Shown here piece after piece: positions 1 to 6,329 of a DNA stretch of 64,000 nt; within the stretch, counting starts at the first letter, position 1, and every line of letters starts with the position of its first letter. Below the pieces are notes generated by a model. That model searched no databases and was not told the DNA's origin. It saw only the letters and a list, made by a program, of their open reading frames with translations. The position numbers and the translations under genes were made by a program. Source of the stretch: Arthrobacter sp. cf158 (GTDB taxonomy: Bacteria; Actinomycetota; Actinomycetes; Actinomycetales; Micrococcaceae); NCBI RefSeq assembly GCF_900106835.1, contig NZ_FNNR01000008.1, forward strand, positions 1 to 64,000. The letters are read 5' to 3'.

Positions 1-96
1 GGTGGGGCCCGGTGGGTGAGAGAGGGTCCGCTGGTGGGGCTCGTTAGGTGAGAGAGGGTCCGCTGGTGGGGCCCGTTAGGTGAGGGGGGTTCGCCG
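1..96. repeat. three tandem copies of a 32-bp unit at the left edge
   Basis: Bases 1-32, 33-64 and 65-96 are near-identical copies of a unit starting GGTGGGGC and running through a GTGAG(A/G)G(A/G)GGG core. Copies 1 and 2 differ at 4 positions; copy 3 is more diverged in its second half. The array touches the window edge, so more copies may lie outside. It sits downstream of the tetR-paaK-paaI operon. No gene is seen in it. Confidence 0.75.
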
Positions 97-107
97 GGGA
101 GACGAGG

Positions 108-710
108 TCAGGCGGCCGTGTGAAGCCCGTCGAAGGCCATGGTGATGACATCGTCTGCGAGCTTTTCCGGGGATAGCGAGCCCCCGGGCTTGTACCACTC
201 CACGATCGAGTTGATGGTGCCGAACAGCAGTCGCGTGACGGTGCGGGGATCGATGTCCTGGCGGAGCGAGCCGTCCTCACGGGCGGCCGAGATCAACTCG
301 GCCACCCTGTGGTCGAACGCGCGGCGGCGTTCCAGGGCATTCCGCTCGATTTCCGTGTTGCCCCGAAGACGCAGCAGGAGCGTGACGAACGGCAGCCTGT
401 CCACCAGCACAGCGATGGTCTGCCGCAGCACGAACTCAAGCCGCGCATCGGCGGGCCCGGAGGTAGCCGAAGGCTCTTCCAGAATCGCTTCCAGGCCGCC
501 CAGCGCGTGGTCCAGGGCGAGCTTCAGCAGATCGCCCTTGGACGGCACATGGTGGTAGATGGCTGACTTCGAGATCCCGAGGTTTTCAGCCAGGATGCCC
601 ATGGACGTTGCGTCGTACCCGTGGCGGTTGAAGACGTCGACGGCGATGCGGAGCACCGACTGCTGGTCGTAACCGGGCCGTCCGCGCTTGGTGGTGGTCT
701 CAGTAGGCAT
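108..710 (-). CDS. paaR: TetR-family regulator, probable PaaR of the phenylacetate regulon
   Basis: A 200-residue protein with an N-terminal helix-turn-helix at about residues 34-56 (core GISKSAIYHHVPSK), which is the typical TetR DNA-binding domain, followed by an all-helical ligand/dimerisation domain. It lies 30 bases downstream of paaK on the same strand, so it is probably the last gene of paaI-paaK-tetR. Family knowledge: TetR-type PaaR repressors in actinobacteria respond to phenylacetyl-CoA. Supporting this here, both paa promoters in the window carry the same near-palindromic site over their -10 boxes. The effector is inferred. No Shine-Dalgarno is obvious before the ATG, consistent with translation following paaK. 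The symbol rests on context. Confidence 0.85.
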   Translation of the reverse strand: MPTETTTKRGRPGYDQQSVLRIAVDVFNRHGYDATSMGILAENLGISKSAIYHHVPSKGDLLKLALDHALGGLEAILEEPSATSGPADARLEFVLRQTIAVLVDRLPFVTLLLRLRGNTEIERNALERRRAFDHRVAELISAAREDGSLRQDIDPRTVTRLLFGTINSIVEWYKPGGSLSPEKLADDVITMAFDGLHTAA

Positions 711-740
711 GCTGGCATTTTCTCACGATCTCACCCAAGG

Positions 741-2084
741 TCAGCCCTTGGGGCGCATGTCGTATATGCGGCGGAGCTTGCCGTTGGAGCGCTCAAGCGA
801 ACCCGGCTCCACAACATCAACAACACAAGAGGACCCCACGTGAATCTTGATCTGCTCGCGCAAGGTGTGTGCCGCCGTCGTACCTGCCTCGGGGGACACC
901 GCCTCGCGCCGCTCAATACGAACGGTCAGCGAGTCCATGCGTTTGCCTTCGGGCCGGGTGATTTCGAGCTGGAAGTGCGGGCTCAGCTCGGGGATGCGGA
1001 GGGCGATCTCCTCGATCTGTGACGGGAAGAGGTTCACGCCGCGGAGGATGATCATGTCGTCACTGCGGCCGGTGATGCGTCCCATGCGGCGGTGCGCGGG
1101 GCGCGCGGTTCCGGGCAGCAGGCGCGTGAGGTCCTTGGTGCGGTAGCGGATGATGGGCAGCGCTTCCTTGGTCAACGACGTGAAGACGAGTTCGCCGGGT
1201 TCGCCGTCGGCCAGGACCGTGGAGTGATCGAAGGGGTCGATGATCTCGGGGCGGAAGTGGTCCTCCCAGATGTGGCAGCCGTCCTGCGTCTCCACCGCTT
1301 CGCCAGCGACGCCCGGGCCCATGACTTCGGAGAGTCCGTAGATGTCCGAGGCCTTGATGTTCATGGTGGTTTCGAGCTCGTGGCGCATTTCTTCGGTCCA
1401 CGGCTCGGCCCCCAGGACGGCGTACTTGAGCGAGGTGGACCTGGGGTCGATGCCCTGGTGCTGCATGGCATCGGCGATGGTGAGCAAGTACGTGGGCGTG
1501 GCCAGAATGGCGTCCGGCTTGAAGTCCTGGATGAGCTGGATCTGGCGTTCGGTCTGGCCGCCGGAGATGGGGATGACCGTGCAGCCAAGTGCTTCAGCGC
1601 CTGCATGCGCGCCGAGGCCGCCGGTGAACAGGCCGTAGCCGTAAGCGTTGTGGACTTTCATGCCGGGGCGGACGCCGGAGGCGCGGAAGGAGCGGGCCAC
1701 CAGGGTTGCCCAGTTGGCGAGGTCGTTCTTGGTGTAGCCCACCACCGTGGGGCGCCCGGTGGTGCCGGAGCTGGCATGGATGCGCGCCACCTGGTCCTGC
1801 GGGACGGCGAACATGCCGAACGGGTATTCCAGGCGGAGGTCCTCTTTGGTGGTGTAGGGGAACTTTCCGAGGTCGCTCAACTCGCGGAGGTCGGAGGGGT
1901 GTACGCCGATTTCATCGAACTTGCGCTTGTAGAGCGGCACGCGATCGTAGGCGTAAGCAACGGTGTGCTGGAGGCGGGTGAGCTGGAGTGCTTCCAGTTC
2001 GTCGCGGGAGATGGTTTCTTCGCGGTCCAGCACAGGGGCGCTGGCCTGGGAGGTGGCGGGCGCTGCCACGGTGTTCTGAGTCAT
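741..2084 (-). CDS. paaK: phenylacetate-CoA ligase PaaK
   Basis: A 447-residue AMP-forming ligase that activates phenylacetate to phenylacetyl-CoA, the first step of aerobic phenylacetate breakdown. The ANL-family nucleotide-binding loop SSGTTGRPTVVGYT is at residues 105-118. A YGLSEVMGPG segment follows mid-protein, and a TGRSDDMIILRGVNLFP hinge segment marks the C-terminal domain; both are typical of PaaK. The frame is open 38 codons further upstream, but that part lies inside paaI. I chose the ATG at 2084 because it begins 7 bases after the paaI stop and gives the usual family length. It is cotranscribed with paaI upstream and the TetR gene downstream. Confidence 0.95.
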   Translation of the reverse strand: MTQNTVAAPATSQASAPVLDREETISRDELEALQLTRLQHTVAYAYDRVPLYKRKFDEIGVHPSDLRELSDLGKFPYTTKEDLRLEYPFGMFAVPQDQVARIHASSGTTGRPTVVGYTKNDLANWATLVARSFRASGVRPGMKVHNAYGYGLFTGGLGAHAGAEALGCTVIPISGGQTERQIQLIQDFKPDAILATPTYLLTIADAMQHQGIDPRSTSLKYAVLGAEPWTEEMRHELETTMNIKASDIYGLSEVMGPGVAGEAVETQDGCHIWEDHFRPEIIDPFDHSTVLADGEPGELVFTSLTKEALPIIRYRTKDLTRLLPGTARPAHRRMGRITGRSDDMIILRGVNLFPSQIEEIALRIPELSPHFQLEITRPEGKRMDSLTVRIERREAVSPEAGTTAAHTLREQIKIHVGSSCVVDVVEPGSLERSNGKLRRIYDMRPKG

Positions 2085-2091
2085 CAGTTTC

Positions 2092-2550
2092 CTACTTCTT
2101 GGAGATGGTGCGGCTGCGGCCACGGAACTCTGCAATGAGTTCGCCGGGCTCGGTGTCGGGGGCGGCATCGGCATTGGCCGCATAGATCTGGATGTCATAC
2201 AGGCCGCTTCGGCCGGTACTCGCGCGGCGGTTTGCGACGGCGGTGATCACCTGGCCCTGGAACGCCGGCTTGATGAAGTTGATGTCGACGCCGGAGGCCA
2301 CCGTGATGTTGGCGGCTTGCTTGGGCGTGGGGTTGGCCGGGTTGCAGGCCAAGGCGAAGGCGGTGTCTCCGAAGGCGAAGATCATTCCGCCGTGGGCCAT
2401 GCCGAAACCGTTGAGCATCTCCTGGCGGAGGTGCATGCGGATGGTGGCGTGGCCGTCGTCGAGCTTGAGGACCTCGATGCCCATCCATTCGGACGCGTAA
2501 TCGTTCGTCAGGATGTGGTGCGATGCACCGGAGAGGGTTGTTTCAACCAT
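2092..2550 (-). CDS. paaI: hotdog-fold phenylacetyl-CoA thioesterase PaaI
   Basis: A 152-residue single hotdog-domain acyl-CoA thioesterase. The signature GMAHGGMIFAFGDTAFA spans residues 50-66, with the HGG loop at 53-55 and the conserved Asp at 62. Family knowledge: PaaI hydrolyses ring-hydroxylated phenylacetyl-CoA and is thought to release trapped CoA when the pathway stalls. It is the first gene of the minus-strand paa operon. A GGAGG lies 9 bases before the ATG at 2550. Upstream is a promoter with a perfect TTGACA -35 and an operator-like palindrome over the -10. Confidence 0.93.
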   Translation of the reverse strand: MVETTLSGASHHILTNDYASEWMGIEVLKLDDGHATIRMHLRQEMLNGFGMAHGGMIFAFGDTAFALACNPANPTPKQAANITVASGVDINFIKPAFQGQVITAVANRRASTGRSGLYDIQIYAANADAAPDTEPGELIAEFRGRSRTISKK

Positions 2551-2572
2551 GCGTCATTGCCTCCAGCTTTAT

Positions 2573-2594
2573 TTACCGAATGTTCATTAGGTAA
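2573..2594 (-). promoter_or_regulatory. PaaR-type operator of paaI-paaK-tetR
   Basis: A 22-bp near-palindrome (9 of 11 half-site positions match) containing TTACCGAATGTTCATTAGG. It overlaps the -10 box of the paaI promoter. It aligns with the paaA operator at 20814-20835, read on its minus strand as TTACCGACCGTTCGTTCAG, at 14 of 19 positions. It also partly fits the ACCG..CGGT dyad I recall for the Corynebacterium glutamicum PaaR motif. Confidence 0.7.
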
Positions 2595-2617
2595 TCCCAG
2601 ATCGCGCCACGTGTCAA
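2588..2617 (-). promoter_or_regulatory. promoter of paaI-paaK-tetR
   Basis: Minus strand: TTGACA (-35) at 2617-2612, an 18-base spacer, then TACCTA (-10) at 2593-2588. The -35 is a perfect consensus match and the -10 is weaker. The -10 lies inside the palindrome at 2573-2594, which fits repression by a TetR protein. Confidence 0.6.
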
Positions 2618-2658
2618 GACTGGGCCACGAATCGGCCGTACCTAGTAGCCTCGATGTC

Positions 2659-3237
2659 ATGCCCGAAATTGAGCTTCCCATCATCACCGATCGACTCATC
2701 CTGCGCCGCTTCGAGGCCGAGGACCTCGATCGCTTCCACGGCTATCAGTCCCTGCCCGAAACTGCCCGCTTCCTGTTGCGCAATGAGCTGACCAGGACCA
2801 AGTCCATGGAGGTCCTGGGCCGGTACGCGAACTTCGAGTTCAAACAAGAGGGGGACTGGGTTTGCCTGGCCATTGAACGCAAAGACCAGCCCGGCCTCAT
2901 GGGCGAGGTTGTGCTGAAGTGGCTGGAGGGCACAGGGCAAGCCGAGGTGGGCTGGATACTCCATCCTGACGCCCAGGGCCACGGCATCGCCACGGAAGCG
3001 GCGGAAGCCGTGCTGCGGCTGGCGTTCGAGACACTGTCCTTCCACCGGGTGGACGCCAAACTGGATGCCCTCAACGAAGGCTCGGCAGGGATTGCCAAGC
3101 GGCTGGGCATGCGGTTGGAGGCCACTTTGGTGGATAACTGGCACTACAAAGGGCAGTGGGCCAGCGAGTGCATCTACGCCATTCTGGACTCGGAATGGCG
3201 CACGCGGCACCACCCGTGGACGCGGACCATCAGCTGA
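2659..3237 (+). CDS. GNAT-family N-acetyltransferase, RimJ/RimL type
   Basis: A 192-residue GNAT acetyltransferase of the RimJ/RimL class. The N-terminal LPIITDRLILRRFEAEDL is the classic opening of this class. The acetyl-CoA-binding region is around HPDAQGHGIATEAAEAVL, followed by HRVDAKLDALNEGSAGIAKRLGM. The substrate (ribosomal protein, antibiotic or metabolite) cannot be told from sequence. An ATG at 2659 was chosen because the family N-terminus begins there; the frame is open further upstream. Divergent from paaI. Its stop overlaps the stop of the opposing GGDEF-EAL gene by 8 bases. Confidence 0.9.
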   Translation: MPEIELPIITDRLILRRFEAEDLDRFHGYQSLPETARFLLRNELTRTKSMEVLGRYANFEFKQEGDWVCLAIERKDQPGLMGEVVLKWLEGTGQAEVGWILHPDAQGHGIATEAAEAVLRLAFETLSFHRVDAKLDALNEGSAGIAKRLGMRLEATLVDNWHYKGQWASECIYAILDSEWRTRHHPWTRTIS

Positions 3238-4780
3238 CAGGCCACGTCTTGTGGTGCTTCAGCTGCTCCGTGAGCTGCTCTTCGGGCAGTGGCCGGCTGA
3301 AGTAGTAACCCTGTCCGCTGGTACAGCCGATGCTGAGGAGATATTCGGCCTGCTCAACGGTTTCAATGCCCTCCCATACGGCCGCCAGACCGCACGCACG
3401 GATCAGTTGCAGCACAGCAGCCAGCAGCGCGGGCTGTGACGGGTCGCTGCCCAAGGCGGAGAGCAGCGTCCGGTCCACTTTGACGGTGTCCACGGGCAGC
3501 TGGCGGAGATAGCTGATGGAGGAGTAGCCGGTGCCGAAGTCGTCAATTTCCAGTCCCACCCCCAGGCGGCGCAGGCTGTTGAGCGTGTAGCGGTCCAGGT
3601 CGTTGCCCAGAATGACCGCGCTTTCGGTCAGCTCCAGGACCAGCAGCGAGGGGTCAAGCCCGGCTGAGGCCAGGGCCTCCCGCACATCTTCGATGAATTC
3701 AAGACGCTGCAGGTCCGCGGCTGATACGTTGATGCGCATGCTGAAGTCGTGGCCCGCCGTCAGGGGGTCGGTGCGCCATTGCTTCAACTGCTCGACGGCG
3801 GTGCGGAGCACCCAGCCGCCCAGCTCTGAGATCATGCCGGTTTCCTCGGCGATGGGAATGAACTCGTCCGGCATGATCAGTCCCCGGGTGGGGTGATTCC
3901 AACGGACCAAGGCCTCCACGCCTTCAATTCCGCGGGTATCCAGCCGGATGATGGGCTGGTAGTAGAGCACCAGTTGGGATCCGGCTATTGCCTCTTTGAG
4001 CTCGCCCACCAGTTGGTTCCGCATCTGCCTCGCATGCAGCATGGCCGGCTCAAACACCTTGAGCTTGCCGCGTCCGTCAGCCTTGGACTCGTACATGGCA
4101 ATGTCCGCTTCCATCATCAGCTCCTCGGCGCGATGCCCGGGATCGGCCATCCTGAGGCCCATGCTGGCCCCGCAGCGGAGATGCTGGCCCTCAACCTCCA
4201 TGACGCTCACTACGGCAGCTAGGATGCGGTTGCCAATGGAAGCGGCCACTGCAGGGGTCACGTCGGGGATGAGCACGGCGAATTCATCCCCACCCATGCG
4301 GGCCACCATGTCCTGTTCCCTGACCGCGCCGCTGATCCGGTTGGCCACGGTCTCCAGGACTTTGTCCCCGATGGTGTGGCCCAGGGAGTCGTTGATGGCC
4401 TTGAAACCGTCCATGTCCAGCAGGAGGATGGCTGCCCGCCCGCCTGTCACTCCGCCGGCCTGGGCCTCGCTGAGGGCGGAGGCAAAAGCTGAGCGGTTGT
4501 TCAAACCCGTCAGGGGATCCGTCATTGCCATGTGCTGCATCGCCAAATGGGCTTCGTTGAGCTGTTGGGTCCGGGCCTGCACCCGTTGTTCCAACTCTTC
4601 GTAGACAATCTGGAGGTCCTCGGCCAGGAGGTTGGTCCCCATGATCACAGCATCAATTTCGTCGCGCGCGTCCGAAACTTCGATCCTGGTGTTGAGGTCG
4701 CCGGCGGCCAGCCTGACGATACCTTCCAGCAGCAAACCCAGGCGGGGATCGTTGCCGGAGTACATTTTTCCTTCGGACAT
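3230..4780 (-). CDS. HAMP-GGDEF-EAL cyclic-di-GMP enzyme
   Basis: A soluble 516-residue protein with no membrane segment. An N-terminal HAMP-like stretch (about 15-60) and a coiled coil (60-82) lead to a GGDEF domain with an intact GGDEF at about 163-167. An RxxD inhibitory site sits five residues before it. The EAL domain has its EAL motif at about 289-291 and keeps DDFGTGYSS, the Lys in VKVD, the Glu of WEGIET, and QGYYFSRP. Both domains look catalytically competent, so it could make and break c-di-GMP. The start is the ATG at 4780, with GGGGAG five bases upstream; a GTG at 4786 overlaps the TPR gene stop as GTGA. The overlap implies translational coupling to the TPR gene, the likely partner. 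Confidence 0.93.
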   Translation of the reverse strand: MSEGKMYSGNDPRLGLLLEGIVRLAAGDLNTRIEVSDARDEIDAVIMGTNLLAEDLQIVYEELEQRVQARTQQLNEAHLAMQHMAMTDPLTGLNNRSAFASALSEAQAGGVTGGRAAILLLDMDGFKAINDSLGHTIGDKVLETVANRISGAVREQDMVARMGGDEFAVLIPDVTPAVAASIGNRILAAVVSVMEVEGQHLRCGASMGLRMADPGHRAEELMMEADIAMYESKADGRGKLKVFEPAMLHARQMRNQLVGELKEAIAGSQLVLYYQPIIRLDTRGIEGVEALVRWNHPTRGLIMPDEFIPIAEETGMISELGGWVLRTAVEQLKQWRTDPLTAGHDFSMRINVSAADLQRLEFIEDVREALASAGLDPSLLVLELTESAVILGNDLDRYTLNSLRRLGVGLEIDDFGTGYSSISYLRQLPVDTVKVDRTLLSALGSDPSQPALLAAVLQLIRACGLAAVWEGIETVEQAEYLLSIGCTSGQGYYFSRPLPEEQLTEQLKHHKTWPVS

Positions 4781-4782
4781 GC

Positions 4783-5850
4783 TCACTCCCCGTGTGGCCG
4801 GCCTCGTTGTGGATCGGTATGGAGCAGATGCTGCCGGACTGCCGCGCTGCGGTCAGGCAATGCTGCTTGATCGAACAGGCTTGATGCTTCCTCGAAGGTG
4901 GCCAGTGCATCATCGCGCCTGCCGGACTCAAGCAACGTTCGGGCCAAGAGGAAATGTGCCTCCGCGGAGGTTTGCGTCGCCAAAATTGAGGATCGGGCGC
5001 AGAGCGGTTCAAGGATTCCGGTGGCTTGTTCCATATCGCCGCTGAGAAAATACCAATGTGCGCGGACCAAGGACATTTCCAGATGGTCGCGTTCTGAGCC
5101 GCCCACAATGTCCGTGGCGAGTTCGGCCCTTTCAATGCAGCGGAGGGTAGCGGCGTCGCTGAGTTTCGCCTGAAGCCGCATTTCCGCGGAAGCCCGGTTG
5201 AAACGCGCCCACAAATCAACGTCCTTTGACGGTGACAGCCGTTCGGCAGCGAGATCGTGATAACGCCCGCCGTCAGCAACCCGATCGGCAAGGAAAGCAA
5301 CGTTGCCAATCACCCAATAGCCCTTTCCGGCAGTGTCTTCATCCACGTCGTCGGTCAGGAGGGTTTCCAGCACCAAGCACTCACGCCAGGCGTCGTCCAG
5401 GAGCCGGCTTTCAGCCAAGGCCGCGATCAGTGCACGCTGGGCAAGGATCTGGACGTAGAGCAGGTCGGCGTCGCGGGCCGCCAGTTTGGCAGCGTCGGCG
5501 GCCATGGCTGCTGCCTCGGCGAGGCGGCCCAGCCCTTGGAACGCAATGGCAACCATGGTTCCTGCCTTGGCCCCCAGCTCCGGCGAAGAGGAGGTAAGGC
5601 TGTGATCGTTCAGCTCGAAGGCCAGGCTGAGGTACTCCTCGATCCGGCCCTGGTCCCGGAGGCATTCGGCCTGCAGGTACCGCATGTTCCACCATGCTTC
5701 TTCGTCCCCGGCCGCCGTGGCGAGCTGTGCGGCCTCTCCTGCCAAGCGGAAGGCTTCATCGAAGTCCCGTTCCTTCCATTTGGCGCGTGCCGTGAGACCG
5801 GCAACAAGGTGGGATGCGAGATGGGGACTTTGCATGTGCCCATTATCCAT
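4783..5850 (-). CDS. TPR-repeat protein, possible peptide receptor coupled to the GGDEF-EAL gene
   Basis: A 355-residue, alanine-rich, all-helical protein made of degenerate tetratricopeptide-like helix pairs throughout (for example AFQGLGRLAEAAAMAADAAK and FLLARTLLESGRRDDALATF). I see no helix-turn-helix, signal peptide or membrane segment, so it should be cytoplasmic and act by protein or peptide binding. It is the first gene of an operon with the GGDEF-EAL gene (4-base overlap) and is transcribed away from the IGWWPN precursor gene at 5943. That context recalls Rap/RRNPP-type TPR receptors that bind imported peptides, but sequence kinship is not shown. The start could also be the ATG at 5835; neither has a strong Shine-Dalgarno. 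Confidence 0.85.
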   Translation of the reverse strand: MDNGHMQSPHLASHLVAGLTARAKWKERDFDEAFRLAGEAAQLATAAGDEEAWWNMRYLQAECLRDQGRIEEYLSLAFELNDHSLTSSSPELGAKAGTMVAIAFQGLGRLAEAAAMAADAAKLAARDADLLYVQILAQRALIAALAESRLLDDAWRECLVLETLLTDDVDEDTAGKGYWVIGNVAFLADRVADGGRYHDLAAERLSPSKDVDLWARFNRASAEMRLQAKLSDAATLRCIERAELATDIVGGSERDHLEMSLVRAHWYFLSGDMEQATGILEPLCARSSILATQTSAEAHFLLARTLLESGRRDDALATFEEASSLFDQAALPDRSAAVRQHLLHTDPQRGRPHGE

Positions 5851-5870
5851 GTCATTGCGGAAGAAAAGCT

Positions 5871-5899
5871 CGTATAGTTTGCACCGTGACTTTATTCAA
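5871..5899 (-). promoter_or_regulatory. promoter of the TPR / GGDEF-EAL operon
   Basis: Minus strand: TTGAAT (-35) at 5899-5894, a 17-base spacer, and TATACG (-10) at 5876-5871. Spacing is ideal. The -35 box lies in the middle of the palindrome at 5886-5904, so a protein bound there should block this promoter. Confidence 0.55.
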
Positions 5900-5904
5900 G
5901 TCAC
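5886..5904. promoter_or_regulatory. perfect 7-5-7 palindrome, candidate operator
   Basis: GTGACTTTATTCAAGTCAC: the 7-bp arms GTGACTT and AAGTCAC are perfect inverted repeats around 5 bases. It lies in the 92-base region between the TPR operon and the peptide gene and covers the -35 of the TPR promoter. There is no T-run, so it is not a terminator. The binding protein is unknown. Confidence 0.6.
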
Positions 5905-5942
5905 ACTCAACAAATTCGCATCAGTACGAAAGGGCATAGCGG

Positions 5943-6113
5943 ATGAAAAAATTTGCGGCAACCCTGCTCATGGCGGCGGTTCTGGCAGTAACGGGATTCG
6001 CTGCTCCGGCTAATGCCGAGCCTTCGCAGGACAGCACGGCAATCGGTTGGTGGCCTAACAGCGTCACTTCCACAAAGACGAACACCACCAGCATCGGTTG
6101 GTGGCCGAACTAA
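5943..6113 (+). CDS. secreted peptide precursor with two IGWWPN repeats
   Basis: A 56-residue small ORF. Residues 1-25 are a textbook Sec signal peptide: MKK, then a hydrophobic core, then an APANA cleavage site. The predicted mature part (26-56) holds AIGWWPN at 33-39 and SIGWWPN at 50-56, the second forming the exact C-terminus, joined by a Ser/Thr/Asn/Lys linker. The repeats are also alike in DNA (ATCGGTTGGTGGCC then T or G, then AAC, at 6042-6059 and 6093-6110). A GAAAGGG (5928-5934) lies 8 bases before the ATG, and a strong terminator follows. Repeated short motifs with a free C-terminal copy suggest a signalling-peptide precursor. The neighbouring divergent TPR gene suits that. Other possibilities are a Trp-rich antimicrobial peptide or a ligand-binding peptide. 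Confidence 0.8.
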   Translation: MKKFAATLLMAAVLAVTGFAAPANAEPSQDSTAIGWWPNSVTSTKTNTTSIGWWPN

Positions 6114-6152
6114 ACATTGGGGGAGTGCCTCTCGAGGCCATATGACGTAAAT

Positions 6153-6188
6153 TGATGCCCTGGGCCGCTGCCCGGGGCATCAGTTTTT
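6153..6188 (+). terminator. Rho-independent terminator of the peptide gene
   Basis: TGATGCCCTGGG and CCCGGGGCATCA form a 12-bp stem (one G-U pair) around CCGCTG, followed by G and TTTTT. It lies 40 bases after the peptide stop. It isolates the peptide gene from the convergent histidine kinase and supports a short dedicated transcript. Confidence 0.85.
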
Positions 6189-6329
6189 GTTTCGCCGGAT
6201 GTCGCGCATTAGTGACCGCAGACCACATGTCCGGACGCCCGCTTGACACAACTGTCACAGGGGCAGGGGACGCAGAGGACATGGGTGCGGGAGCTCAGGT
6301 ACAGCGGCATGCACACACCCGCGTGCCCA

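Noticed and set aside
1092-2138. 348-residue plus-strand ORF opposite paaK
   Set aside because: It lies fully antisense to a well-supported gene, has low-complexity Gly/Ala/Val-rich sequence and no recognisable domain. It is a GC-driven shadow.
5886-5904. Palindrome as a transcription terminator
   Set aside because: The stem is only 7 bp, is AT-containing, has no T-run, and lies between divergent gene starts.
5943-6113. IGWWPN precursor as a lanthipeptide or other modified peptide
   Set aside because: There is a Sec signal rather than a leader for a modification enzyme, the mature part has no Cys, and no modification or dedicated transporter gene is nearby.
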